Below, one piece after another: positions 1 through 6,032 of a DNA stretch of 6,384 nt. Source of the DNA: Bacillota bacterium (GTDB taxonomy: Bacteria; Bacillota; Clostridia; Peptostreptococcales; Anaerovoracaceae); assembly GCA_022706625.1 (NCBI GenBank), contig JAKJCD010000107.1, forward strand, positions 1 to 6,384, in the 5' to 3' direction. The position numbers and the translations under genes were made by a program. Each line of letters opens with the position of its first letter. Position 1 is the first letter of the stretch. The notes beneath the pieces are model-generated. The model ran no database searches. It was not told the DNA's origin and worked only from the letters and a program-made list of their open reading frames with translations.

Positions 1-12
1 ATCGGCATCCGC

Positions 13-460
13 AGTCGTAAATAGTTGCCTTTCAAAAAGCCGGGGCAACTATTTTTGAGTTTCGGCCGGGGTTTTGGTTGCTTTTCTATCCCCGGCCGGC
101 TTGATACCCGCCGGAGGCAACCAGGACCAGCTTTCGAAGTCGTAAATAGTTGCCTTTCCAAAAGTCGAGGCAACTATTTCTTAGTTTCGGCCGGGGCTTT
201 GGTTGCTTTTCCCGCCCCGGCCGGTTTGATACCCGCCGGAGGCAACCATAACAGGCCTTCGAAGTCGTAAATAGTTGCCTTTCAAAAAGCCGAGGCAACT
301 ATTTTTGAGTTTCGGCCGGGGTTTTGGTTGCTTTTCCAGCCCCGGCCGGCTTGATACCCGCCGGAGGCAACCATAACAGGCCTTCGAAGTCCTAAATAGT
401 TGCCTTTCCAAAACCCGAGGCAACTATTTCTTAGTTTTGGCCGGGTTTTGGTTGCTTTCC
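13..460. repeat. Tandem array of 125-bp palindrome-rich repeats (three full units and one truncated)
   Basis: Units start at 13, 138, 263 and 388, an exact 125-bp period; the fourth decays near 460. Each unit opens with a perfect 11-bp dyad, AAATAGTTGCC / GGCAACTATTT, around a 14-nt loop that varies (19-29/44-54, 144-154/169-179, 269-279/294-304, 394-404/419-429). The full units then carry GGCCGGGG / CCCCGGCC (64-71/90-97 in unit 1), and GGTTGC with a distal GCAACC (76-81/117-122). Units 1 and 3 share one set of variants, while 2 and 4 share another. Bases 1-12 weakly resemble the end of a unit, so the array probably continues leftward. The period is not a multiple of three, so the short ORFs across it are not credible genes. 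No spacers and no transposase are present. Function is unknown: structured RNA, tandem terminators (the first dyad ends in a T-run in units 1 and 3) or a protein-binding array are all possible. Confidence 0.93.
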
Positions 461-484
461 GTCTTACCGAGCATGAAAATTCGG

Positions 485-513
485 TTGGCAGAAATTAGAA
501 TAAGCATTATAGT
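485..513 (+). promoter_or_regulatory. Probable sigma-A promoter for the DUF4342-regulator-kinase operon
   Basis: TTGGCA at 485-490 and TATAGT at 508-513 are separated by 17 bp, a good match to a housekeeping promoter. It lies about 25 bp after the end of the repeat array. Transcription would start near 520 and give a leader of about 165 nt. An overlapping TATAAT at 513-518 has no well-spaced -35. The small inverted repeat ACCGA / TCGGT (466-470/481-485) touches the -35 box. This is a pattern match only. Confidence 0.5.
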
Positions 514-573
514 ATAATCAGAACCTAAACGAACTTGTCAAGGCGGAGTCAGCCAATGAGGTTTAGGCCGTTT

Positions 574-611
574 AAGTTTAATAAACATTTTATGGGCTTT
601 TAATTAAACTT
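574..611 (+). promoter_or_regulatory. Leader dyads, possible autoregulatory operator
   Basis: AAGTTTAAT (574-582) and ATTAAACTT (603-611) form a perfect 9-bp inverted repeat around a 20-nt A+T-rich loop in the operon leader. Just upstream, CCTAAAC (524-530) and GTTTAGG (561-567) form a second dyad, and TTTA-type words recur at 562-580. OmpR-family regulators often bind short direct repeats upstream of their own operon, so these words could be regulator sites, but nothing here proves binding. Confidence 0.25.
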
Positions 612-625
612 TAACCCGGAACAAA

Positions 626-653
626 TTGTACTTTCAGACTTGGTCGATATGAT
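626..653 (+). promoter_or_regulatory. Possible second, gene-proximal promoter
   Basis: TTGTAC (626-631) and TATGAT (648-653) are 16 bp apart and would start transcription near 660, just upstream of the strong AGGAGGT ribosome site at 670-676. It is weaker than the upstream candidate, and the -35 is poor. If used, it would give a short leader that bypasses the dyads at 524-611. Confidence 0.25.
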
Positions 654-683
654 GAAATCATAATCAACCAGGAGGTAAAACAA

Positions 684-1253
684 ATGATTACATTAGAACA
701 AGTAGATAAACTGCGTGAAAAGGCAAACGTTAGCTACGACGAGGCCAGGGCTGCATTGGAAACTGCGGGCGGGGATATGCTGGAAGCTTTGATAAACCTT
801 GAAAGACAGGGAAAGGTCATTCCACCTGAAGGCGGCGGCTATTACAACAGCAATGAAAATAAGAGCGACTCAAAACGCAGGTTTATCGAGATAAACCCAA
901 ACGACAACGGCGGTAAAGCCCATAGAGAACATGGCCATTTCAAAGAACTGCTGCGAAGATTTTTCAAGTTTTGTGCAATGGTTATCCACAAGGGCAACAT
1001 CAACAGCATCGAGGTCATAAAGAATGGTGAAGTGAAGACTGCTTTTTCGGTTACAGTACTTGTAGTCCTTGCTTTCTGCTTCTTCTGGATCACGATCCCT
1101 CTGCTTGTCATCGGACTTTTCCTTGGCTACAGTTACCGGTTCCGCGGGCCAGACTTGGGTAAGGATTGCGTCAACAGTGCCATGAATACTGCCTCCAATG
1201 CAGCAGAAGCATTGAAAAATGCTGTTGTAGAGCAGCAGAAACCTCAGCCCTAG
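684..1253 (+). CDS. UBA-like / DUF4342 domain membrane protein
   Basis: This 189-residue protein has an N-terminal UBA-like three-helix domain (about residues 1-45, beginning MITLEQVDKLREKANVSY), of the fold seen in EF-Ts and NAC. A Gly-rich and polar linker follows (about 46-85). A DUF4342 region comes next, with a basic amphipathic stretch (about 86-104), the INSIEVIKNGEV segment (106-117) and one long hydrophobic span at about 119-150 that could be one or two membrane helices. The tail is polar. The start is fixed by AGGAGGT at 670-676, 7 nt before the ATG. It is the first gene of a three-gene operon, 17 nt ahead of the response regulator. No enzymatic residues are recognised. Association with two-component genes is, to my knowledge, common in Clostridia, which suggests an accessory or stress role in the membrane; this is inference. 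The family call is firm, the function unknown. Confidence 0.87.
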   Translation: MITLEQVDKLREKANVSYDEARAALETAGGDMLEALINLERQGKVIPPEGGGYYNSNENKSDSKRRFIEINPNDNGGKAHREHGHFKELLRRFFKFCAMVIHKGNINSIEVIKNGEVKTAFSVTVLVVLAFCFFWITIPLLVIGLFLGYSYRFRGPDLGKDCVNSAMNTASNAAEALKNAVVEQQKPQP

Positions 1254-1270
1254 AATTAAGGAAGGTACGA

Positions 1271-1951
1271 ATGACTACAAAAATTTTACTGGTCGAGGAT
1301 GAAGAAAAGCTTGCCCGCTTTATCGAATTGGAGCTCAGTTACGAAGGCTACTCGGTAACAAAAGCTTTCAACGGCAGAAGCGGTCTTGAGCTGGCGGAAA
1401 GCGACGAATTTGATCTGATCCTTTTGGACATAATGCTTCCGGAGCTCAGCGGGATGGAGGTACTGCGGCGTATTCGCCGCAAGTCTTCCATCCCAGTCAT
1501 AATGCTCACCGCAAGGGATAGCATCGACGATAAAGTCGCAGGCCTTGACCGGGGAGCAGACGACTATCTGACCAAGCCTTTTGCAATTGAAGAACTGCTG
1601 GCCAGGATACGGACCGCATTGCGAAAAAGAACCGCTGCCACAGAAACATCCGTACTTTCCGCTTCCGGGGTGATCCTTGATACCGCCCGTCGAACCGTCT
1701 GTGTAAACGATTATCCTGTTGAGCTTACCAAGCGGGAATTCGATCTTCTGCATTACCTTTTGAAGAACAAAGGCATTGTTTTGTCCCGGGATACATTAAT
1801 GGATAATGTCTGGGATTACGATTTCGACGGAGAAACCAATTCCGTAGATGTCTATATAAGGTTTCTGAGGAGCAAAATCGATGAAGCCTTCAATATCAAA
1901 CTGATTCATACTGTACGCGGAGTAGGGTATGTCATCAAAGATGAACAGTGA
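1271..1951 (+). CDS. OmpR/PhoB-family response regulator transcription factor
   Basis: This is a 226-residue cytoplasmic DNA-binding regulator. The receiver domain (about 1-118) shows the acidic pocket E9-D10-E11, the phospho-acceptor D53 in LLDIMLPELSG, the switch residue T80 in IMLTARD and the conserved K102 in TKPF. The winged-helix effector domain (about 127-224) has the LTKREFDLL helix, the LSRDTL segment and the closing TVRGVGYVI wing. Length and domain order are normal for the family. The reading frame stays open upstream to 1166, but the start at 1271 is preferred: it has AAGGAAGG at 1258-1265 and begins exactly at the receiver's first strand (MTTKILLVEDE). It lies 17 nt after the DUF4342 gene, and its 3' end overlaps the kinase gene by 23 nt, implying translational coupling and a cognate pair. 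Target genes cannot be told from sequence; autoregulation through the leader is possible. Confidence 0.96.
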   Translation: MTTKILLVEDEEKLARFIELELSYEGYSVTKAFNGRSGLELAESDEFDLILLDIMLPELSGMEVLRRIRRKSSIPVIMLTARDSIDDKVAGLDRGADDYLTKPFAIEELLARIRTALRKRTAATETSVLSASGVILDTARRTVCVNDYPVELTKREFDLLHYLLKNKGIVLSRDTLMDNVWDYDFDGETNSVDVYIRFLRSKIDEAFNIKLIHTVRGVGYVIKDEQ

Positions 1952-3413
1952 AAACACCGGTGAAAAACCGGACTTTAAAGCAAGAAAGGTCAATGCCTCC
2001 ATCGTCCTCAAACTGAACAATCGGTTTTTGCTGCGATTGATAGGTATTTTTCTGACTTTGGACCTGCTTCTTTTTGCAGCAGCAGGTACTCAGAGCTTAA
2101 TCGGCATTGAAAAGCAGGTGACTTCTGCCGTCGAGGCAATACAAGAGCCGGGCTCCATTAAAGCAGAGGAGTTAATGTGGCTCGAATCCTACGGTATTAA
2201 TATCTCAGTGCGCAATACTGAACCGAAAGGCTTGAGTTTCCCAGGAGTTCCGGATAACCGCTTTTTCGGAAAAGTGCTTGAAGGAGCCAGAAGCTTTTAT
2301 CTGCCAAAAGAAGCAGGTCAAAATCTTTTGCAAAGACTTGATAGTCTGATCTATATTTATGAGTTCTCTTTGGATGGCCAAACCTTCTCCATATCAATGA
2401 AAATCGGGGATGATATCTTACGCCTCAAGCACCTTATGCTTTTTGCGTTCATCGTGGAGTTATTACTGCTGCTGACCGGCATTCTTCCCGGTATGCGTAT
2501 GATCCGCACTACCCTTCGTCCCATCGGCGCTCTGGCCGAAGCCGCACAAAATCTTAACGTTAGGGCGGGCGGTTTTTCATCTGAGAAGGTAGAAAATCTG
2601 AAAGACACACTGGATTCTATCAATGCGGAGAAGTTGGATATGAGGATATCCTTAGATGAAACGGAATCCGAGCTGAAAAACCTTGCAGAGGCTATCAACA
2701 GCCTTTTGGATCGGATCAACGAAACCTACCGCTCACAGATCCGTTTCGTTTCCGATGCCTCTCACGAATTGAGGACACCTATTGCGGTAATTGAGGGTTA
2801 TGCCAACTTATTGGACCGCTGGGGGAAAAGGGATGAAAAAACCCTTGAAGAAGGAATAACCGCCATCAAAGACGAAGCCTCGAATATGAAAGATTTGGTT
2901 GAGCAGCTGCTCTTCCTTGCCCGGGGAGATAATAATACAATGAACCTGCAATTTGAGCACTTTGACCTGGCACAGCTGGGCGATGAGGTGCTTCGGGAAT
3001 CACAGATGATCGATGGCGGACATGATTATGATTCAAGCACGGAAAGCATTTATGTCTATGCGGACAAAGGGCTGATCAAACAGGCTCTCAGGATCCTGGT
3101 AGACAATGCGATCAAATACACAAATGCCGGTGGGAAGATTACCCTTTCCATTTCGGGAAAAGACGGCAAGGCCGTACTGGCGGTATCTGATGAGGGTATA
3201 GGAATCGCTCCGGAAGCCGTCTCTCAAATCTTCGACCGCTTTTACAGGGCGGATCAGTCAAGGGCAAGAGCTACTGGAGGCAGCGGTCTCGGCCTTTCTA
3301 TCGCAAAGTGGATCGCTGAGCGCCACGGCGGCCACATGGAAGTGCTTAGCCGACAGGGCATCGGCACAAAGGTGTCAATTGCGATTCCCTCATCTGAAAA
3401 TGAAGGTCAATGA
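1929..3413 (+). CDS. Membrane sensor histidine kinase
   Basis: This 494-residue kinase is the expected partner of the upstream regulator. Transmembrane helix 1 is at about 34-55, an extracytoplasmic sensor region of about 110 residues follows, and helix 2 is at about 168-187. A HAMP-like linker starts at LRPIGALAEAA (196-206) and resumes at LDETESELKNLAEAINSLL (242-260). Between these lies an unusually long stretch, about 210-241. HisKA contains DASHELRTP with phospho-acceptor H279. The ATPase domain has the N box (N393 in VDNAIKYT), G1 (DEGIGIAP, 421-428), F box (IFDRFYRAD, 434-442) and G2 (GGSGLGL, 450-456). All catalytic boxes are intact. The start at 1929 has GGAG at 1919-1922 with 6-nt spacing; a start at 1941 is possible but lacks a well-placed ribosome site. 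The signal is unknown, and the sensor region matches no domain I recognise. The stop overlaps the convergent glycosylase gene by 7 bp. Confidence 0.95.
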   Translation: MSSKMNSENTGEKPDFKARKVNASIVLKLNNRFLLRLIGIFLTLDLLLFAAAGTQSLIGIEKQVTSAVEAIQEPGSIKAEELMWLESYGINISVRNTEPKGLSFPGVPDNRFFGKVLEGARSFYLPKEAGQNLLQRLDSLIYIYEFSLDGQTFSISMKIGDDILRLKHLMLFAFIVELLLLLTGILPGMRMIRTTLRPIGALAEAAQNLNVRAGGFSSEKVENLKDTLDSINAEKLDMRISLDETESELKNLAEAINSLLDRINETYRSQIRFVSDASHELRTPIAVIEGYANLLDRWGKRDEKTLEEGITAIKDEASNMKDLVEQLLFLARGDNNTMNLQFEHFDLAQLGDEVLRESQMIDGGHDYDSSTESIYVYADKGLIKQALRILVDNAIKYTNAGGKITLSISGKDGKAVLAVSDEGIGIAPEAVSQIFDRFYRADQSRARATGGSGLGLSIAKWIAERHGGHMEVLSRQGIGTKVSIAIPSSENEGQ

Positions 3414-4012
3414 TCCTCCGATGCAATAGCCCACAAATACAATGATGCCACGGTCCCATAAGGAGAATACCTTTTCTTATAGCGCATAAACTGCTCTTTT
3501 GTCAGCGCCTTATGCCCATAGAGCCTGCTCATCCCCCTGCGGATCCCCAAATCATCCCAACTGACTACATCGGGCCTTTGCATTGAAAATATCAGCAGCA
3601 TCTCCGCCGTCCATGTCCCTATGCCATGCAGGACCGACAATCTTCTTATCACTTCACCATCAGATAAACCCCTGAGCTCTTCAATGTCCAGATCGCCTTT
3701 CAAAGCCGCCTCGGCGGCTCCTTTTATATAATTTGCCTTTCTGAGACTCATGCCGCACTTTTGTATTTCATCAGCGGGAATCTCGGCGATCGCTCCGGGA
3801 GAAATCTTTCCAGTTGCAGCGCAAAGCCTGGCCCAAACTGTGTCCGCAGCCTTGCTTGAGATCTGCTGGCTTACGATACTGTTTATCAATGCGGCAAACA
3901 GATCCGGCATCACTGCCCTTTGAATTATCCCGATCCGTTCTATTGCGCTTCCCAGCCTCTTGTCCTTCTTTTTCAAGTGCTCAATTTCCGGTTCCCCATA
4001 AATAAAAAACAT
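3407..4012 (-). CDS. Short AlkA-like DNA-3-methyladenine glycosylase (HhH-GPD family)
   Basis: This predicted 201-residue base-excision repair enzyme would cleave the N-glycosidic bond of alkylated purines such as 3-methyladenine. Visible features are the helical core with NSIVSQQISSKAA (44-56), the helix-hairpin-helix LSVLHGIGTWTAEML (125-139) and the GPD-type segment VVSWDDLGIRRG. In that segment D154, the second Asp of WDD, aligns with the AlkA catalytic aspartate. It lacks the N-terminal TBP-like domain of E. coli AlkA and has the size of the short Mag-type forms. The start at 4012 is preferred because AGGGAG at 4019-4024 lies 6 nt upstream and the protein then opens with MFFIYGEPEIE, as I expect for clostridial homologues. 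A start at 4060 (217 residues) is in frame, 4 nt from the htpG stop, but lacks a ribosome site. It lies just downstream of htpG and is probably co-transcribed from the CIRCE-controlled promoter. Confidence 0.9.
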   Translation of the reverse strand: MFFIYGEPEIEHLKKKDKRLGSAIERIGIIQRAVMPDLFAALINSIVSQQISSKAADTVWARLCAATGKISPGAIAEIPADEIQKCGMSLRKANYIKGAAEAALKGDLDIEELRGLSDGEVIRRLSVLHGIGTWTAEMLLIFSMQRPDVVSWDDLGIRRGMSRLYGHKALTKEQFMRYKKRYSPYGTVASLYLWAIASEDH

Positions 4013-4064
4013 GATCTGCTCCCTGCCGGAATTATCCGGACAAAGTGTCATAAGCGCCATAAGT

Positions 4065-5831
4065 TTACCATTTCAATTCATCAATTTGCAGATGTCGTTG
4101 CTGAATCCCAACGGGTCTTCCACGGACAGTCCTTCTATAAGCAATGCCATTTTCAACAGGCATTGAACGCAGTACTTTTTCCATTTCTATGCTTACCGCA
4201 CCTTCGCTGGAAAGGCAGACGGGATGGGATTTGAGCCTTTTTGAAAGACGGACATCGGCAACCTTTTCACCAAGGATCTCTTTCATGGCCATAAGCATAT
4301 CCTTAGCTTGCTCTGCCTTAGATTCTTCTTCTTTTTTTCCTTCGTCTGCTTCGAGCCCGAGATCGCTGTCCGACACTGATTTGAATTCCTTTTCTTTGAA
4401 ATTCATGAGGACCCGAATGGCAAACTCATCTACCTCTTCCGTGAAATACAATATCTCATAACCTTTATCTGCAACCAGCTCGATCTGGGGCAGTCTGTCG
4501 ATTTTTTCGTTTGATTCGCCCGAGGCGTAGTAAATGTACTTTTGGTCTTCCTTCATCCGAGAGACGTACTCATCAAGAGTGGTCATTTTCCTCTCTGAGG
4601 AGGAGTAGAACATCAATAGTTCCTGAAGCTCATCTCTGTTCAGGCCATACTCGCTGTAAATACCAAATTTGAGCTGCCTCCCGAAGGAAGCGTAAAAGCG
4701 TTCGTATTTGTCCCGGTCATCTTTAAGAAGGCTCAAAAGCTCGCTTTTAACCTTGTTCTTGATATTCTTTGCGATGAGCTTTAGCTGCCGGCTGTGCTGC
4801 AGCATCTCTCTCGAAATGTTCAGTGACAGGTCCTCCGAATCCACCATTCCTTTCACAAAACTGAAATAGTCGGGGAGCAGGTCGGGACATTTTTCCATTA
4901 TCAAAATCCCGTTAGCATAAAGGGCCAGCCCTTTTTCATATTCCTTCGTGTAGAAATCATAAGGGGTCTTCTCGGGAATGAACAGGATGGACCTGTAGTT
5001 GACGGCACCATCCGCAGCTACGTGGATGTACTTCAGAGGCTTATCAAATCCATAGTGCTTCTCCGCATAAAAATTCTCATAGTCTTCCGGCTTCAGCTCG
5101 CTTTTATTTTTCCGCCAGATTGGAACCATGCTGTTTACCGTCTCTTCGACGATGATCTCTTCAAAATCGTCTTCGCTGCCTTCTTTCAGCTTCCGCGAAG
5201 GAATGTCCATCTTGATCGGGTAACGAATAAAATCAGAGTATTTTTTTACAAGGGAACGCAGGCGATGTATGTTCAGGAAATCCTCGTAGTGATCATCTTC
5301 GGTATCCTGCTTGATCTGCAGCGAGATCTCCGTTCCGACTCCTTCTTTTTCGCAGGGTTCTATGCTGTACCCTTCGGCGCCTTCGGACTCCCATCTGTAT
5401 GCTTCTTCGCTGCCCAGGGCCTTGCTGACTACCGTTACCTTATCGGAAACCATAAAGGCGGAATAAAAGCCAACGCCGAACTGGCCGATAATATCGTATC
5501 CGTCTTTTGCCTGATTATCTTTTTTGAAGTCCAAAGATCCGCTCTTTGCAATGATGCCTAAGTTGTCAGACAGTTCATCCTTTGTCATGCCAATGCCTGT
5601 GTCGGCTATTTTCAGAATGCGGTTATCCTTGTCTACGGTAATCTTTATATAGTAATCCTCTTGATTGAAGCGGATATTTTCATCCGTCAAAGCCACATAG
5701 TATATTTTATCGATGGCATCGCTGGCATTTGACAGCAGCTCTCTTAAAAATATTTCCTTGTTGGTATAGATCGAATTGATCATGAGCTCCAAGAGACGCT
5801 TGGATTCCGCTTTGAATTGTCTTTTAGCCAT
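4065..5831 (-). CDS. htpG: Molecular chaperone HtpG (Hsp90) with a frameshifted, shortened C-terminus
   Basis: HtpG is a cytoplasmic homodimeric ATP-driven chaperone. The N-terminal GHKL ATPase domain is intact, with FLRELLSNASDAIDK (E31, N35 and D38 in the nucleotide site), DTGIGM (77-82), lid GQFGVGFYSAF (116-126) and GTEI (166-169). The middle domain includes SLNISREMLQ, with R341 as the likely ATP-contacting arginine. The C-terminal dimerisation domain starts normally (ADVRLSKRLKSHPVCLSSEG, 525-544, then the IEMEKVLRSMP segment) but is broken after about residue 562. The last 25 or so residues (YRRTVRGRPVGIQQ...) do not resemble HtpG. The proper family ending is instead readable one frame over, at 4073-4147, and about 35-40 residues between are missing. 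Length is 588, against about 620-630 usual. The start has AAAGGA at 5837-5842. Regulation is by a perfect CIRCE element and an overlapping promoter. Dimerisation is probably impaired, so this may be a decaying gene, or an assembly error. Confidence 0.93.
   Translation of the reverse strand: MAKRQFKAESKRLLELMINSIYTNKEIFLRELLSNASDAIDKIYYVALTDENIRFNQEDYYIKITVDKDNRILKIADTGIGMTKDELSDNLGIIAKSGSLDFKKDNQAKDGYDIIGQFGVGFYSAFMVSDKVTVVSKALGSEEAYRWESEGAEGYSIEPCEKEGVGTEISLQIKQDTEDDHYEDFLNIHRLRSLVKKYSDFIRYPIKMDIPSRKLKEGSEDDFEEIIVEETVNSMVPIWRKNKSELKPEDYENFYAEKHYGFDKPLKYIHVAADGAVNYRSILFIPEKTPYDFYTKEYEKGLALYANGILIMEKCPDLLPDYFSFVKGMVDSEDLSLNISREMLQHSRQLKLIAKNIKNKVKSELLSLLKDDRDKYERFYASFGRQLKFGIYSEYGLNRDELQELLMFYSSSERKMTTLDEYVSRMKEDQKYIYYASGESNEKIDRLPQIELVADKGYEILYFTEEVDEFAIRVLMNFKEKEFKSVSDSDLGLEADEGKKEEESKAEQAKDMLMAMKEILGEKVADVRLSKRLKSHPVCLSSEGAVSIEMEKVLRSMPVENGIAYRRTVRGRPVGIQQRHLQIDELKW
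4073..4147 (-). other. Displaced original 3' end of htpG in another frame
   Basis: Reading leftward from 4147 gives ALLIEGL, then SVEDPLGFSND, then ICKLMN and a stop at 4075-4073. This matches the usual end of HtpG, where E. coli has QALLAERGTLEDP near its terminus and clostridial forms typically end in an ALLIEGLP..EDP..F...ICKLM pattern (recalled, not searched). The current htpG frame passes through the same bases one nucleotide out of phase and stops 8 bp later. The segment is therefore a remnant of the intact gene, not a separate gene. Confidence 0.85.
4142..4165. repeat. 7-bp inverted repeat at the htpG deletion junction
   Basis: CAATGCC (4142-4148) and GGCATTG (4159-4165) are a perfect dyad around a 10-nt loop. 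The point where the htpG frame is lost lies at about 4145-4150, inside the left arm. Such a hairpin could promote slippage or deletion, or could mark an assembly or sequencing artefact. Confidence 0.7.
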
Positions 5832-5894
5832 GTATATCCTTTCCCCCTTTTTCTGCTGCGCATAATATAATGTATCTTTGCTATATGCGTTAAG

Positions 5895-5921
5895 TTAGCA
5901 CTCGTCGGTTCAGAGTGCTAA
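5895..5921 (-). promoter_or_regulatory. CIRCE operator (HrcA binding site)
   Basis: TTAGCACTC (5895-5903), a 9-bp spacer and GAGTGCTAA (5913-5921) match the CIRCE consensus perfectly. CIRCE is the known operator of the heat-shock repressor HrcA, classically ahead of groESL and hrcA-grpE-dnaK. Here it overlaps the predicted htpG transcription start and so should block initiation until heat or misfolding titrates HrcA. It leaves an 85-90-nt leader before htpG. Confidence 0.96.
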
Positions 5922-5925
5922 CAAT

Positions 5926-5953
5926 ACTATACCATACTTTTTTACCCTGTCAA
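5926..5953 (-). promoter_or_regulatory. Sigma-A promoter of htpG
   Basis: On the minus strand, TTGACA (5953-5948, exact consensus) and TATAGT (5931-5926) are 16 bp apart. The predicted start near 5919 falls at the first bases of CIRCE, the usual geometry for HrcA repression. It should also serve the downstream glycosylase gene, which has no promoter of its own that I can see. Confidence 0.85.
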
Positions 5954-6003
5954 CATTATCGTAATAATTCGATTGGATGTGCTCTGGCACCTTTAGTCAC
6001 TTG

Positions 6004-6020
6004 GAGCATGACTGGCGGCC
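6004..6020. repeat. Inverted partial copy of the 83-bp repeat edge
   Basis: GAGCATG (6004-6010) is the exact reverse complement of CATGCTC, which closes each right-array unit (6109-6115 in the first). GGCGGCC (6014-6020) is the reverse complement of GGCCGCC at 6090-6096. Together they could pair around the first unit's central dyad as a long imperfect palindrome, marking the array boundary. The rest of 5954-6032 shows only the small dyad GTGCTCTGGCAC and no gene. Confidence 0.5.
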
Positions 6021-6032
6021 GGATTATCAACT

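Noticed and set aside
25..423. Short ORFs of about 70-80 residues across the left array, on both strands
   Set aside because: They are open only because of the repeats. The 125-bp period shifts frame at each unit, and no ribosome sites precede them.
13..460. CRISPR array
   Set aside because: The full 125-bp period is repeat, with no unique spacers, and no cas genes are present. The same reasoning applies to the 83-bp array.
1166..1270. Longer N-terminus for the response regulator
   Set aside because: It would overlap the DUF4342 gene and add 35 residues unlike any receiver domain. The ATG at 1271 has its own ribosome site.
1286..1753. 155-residue minus-strand ORF inside the response regulator
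   Set aside because: It is an antisense shadow of conserved receiver-domain codons.
3380..3440. Bidirectional terminator between the convergent operons
   Set aside because: I looked for a G+C-rich hairpin with T-runs and found none around the overlapping stops.
4013..4060. Longer N-terminus for the glycosylase (start at 4060)
   Set aside because: There is no ribosome site ahead of 4060, whereas AGGGAG precedes 4012 at 6 nt. It cannot be fully excluded, because the spacing to htpG would fit coupling.
5022..5561. 179-residue plus-strand ORF inside htpG
   Set aside because: It is an antisense shadow of a well-supported gene, with no recognisable domain and no ribosome site.
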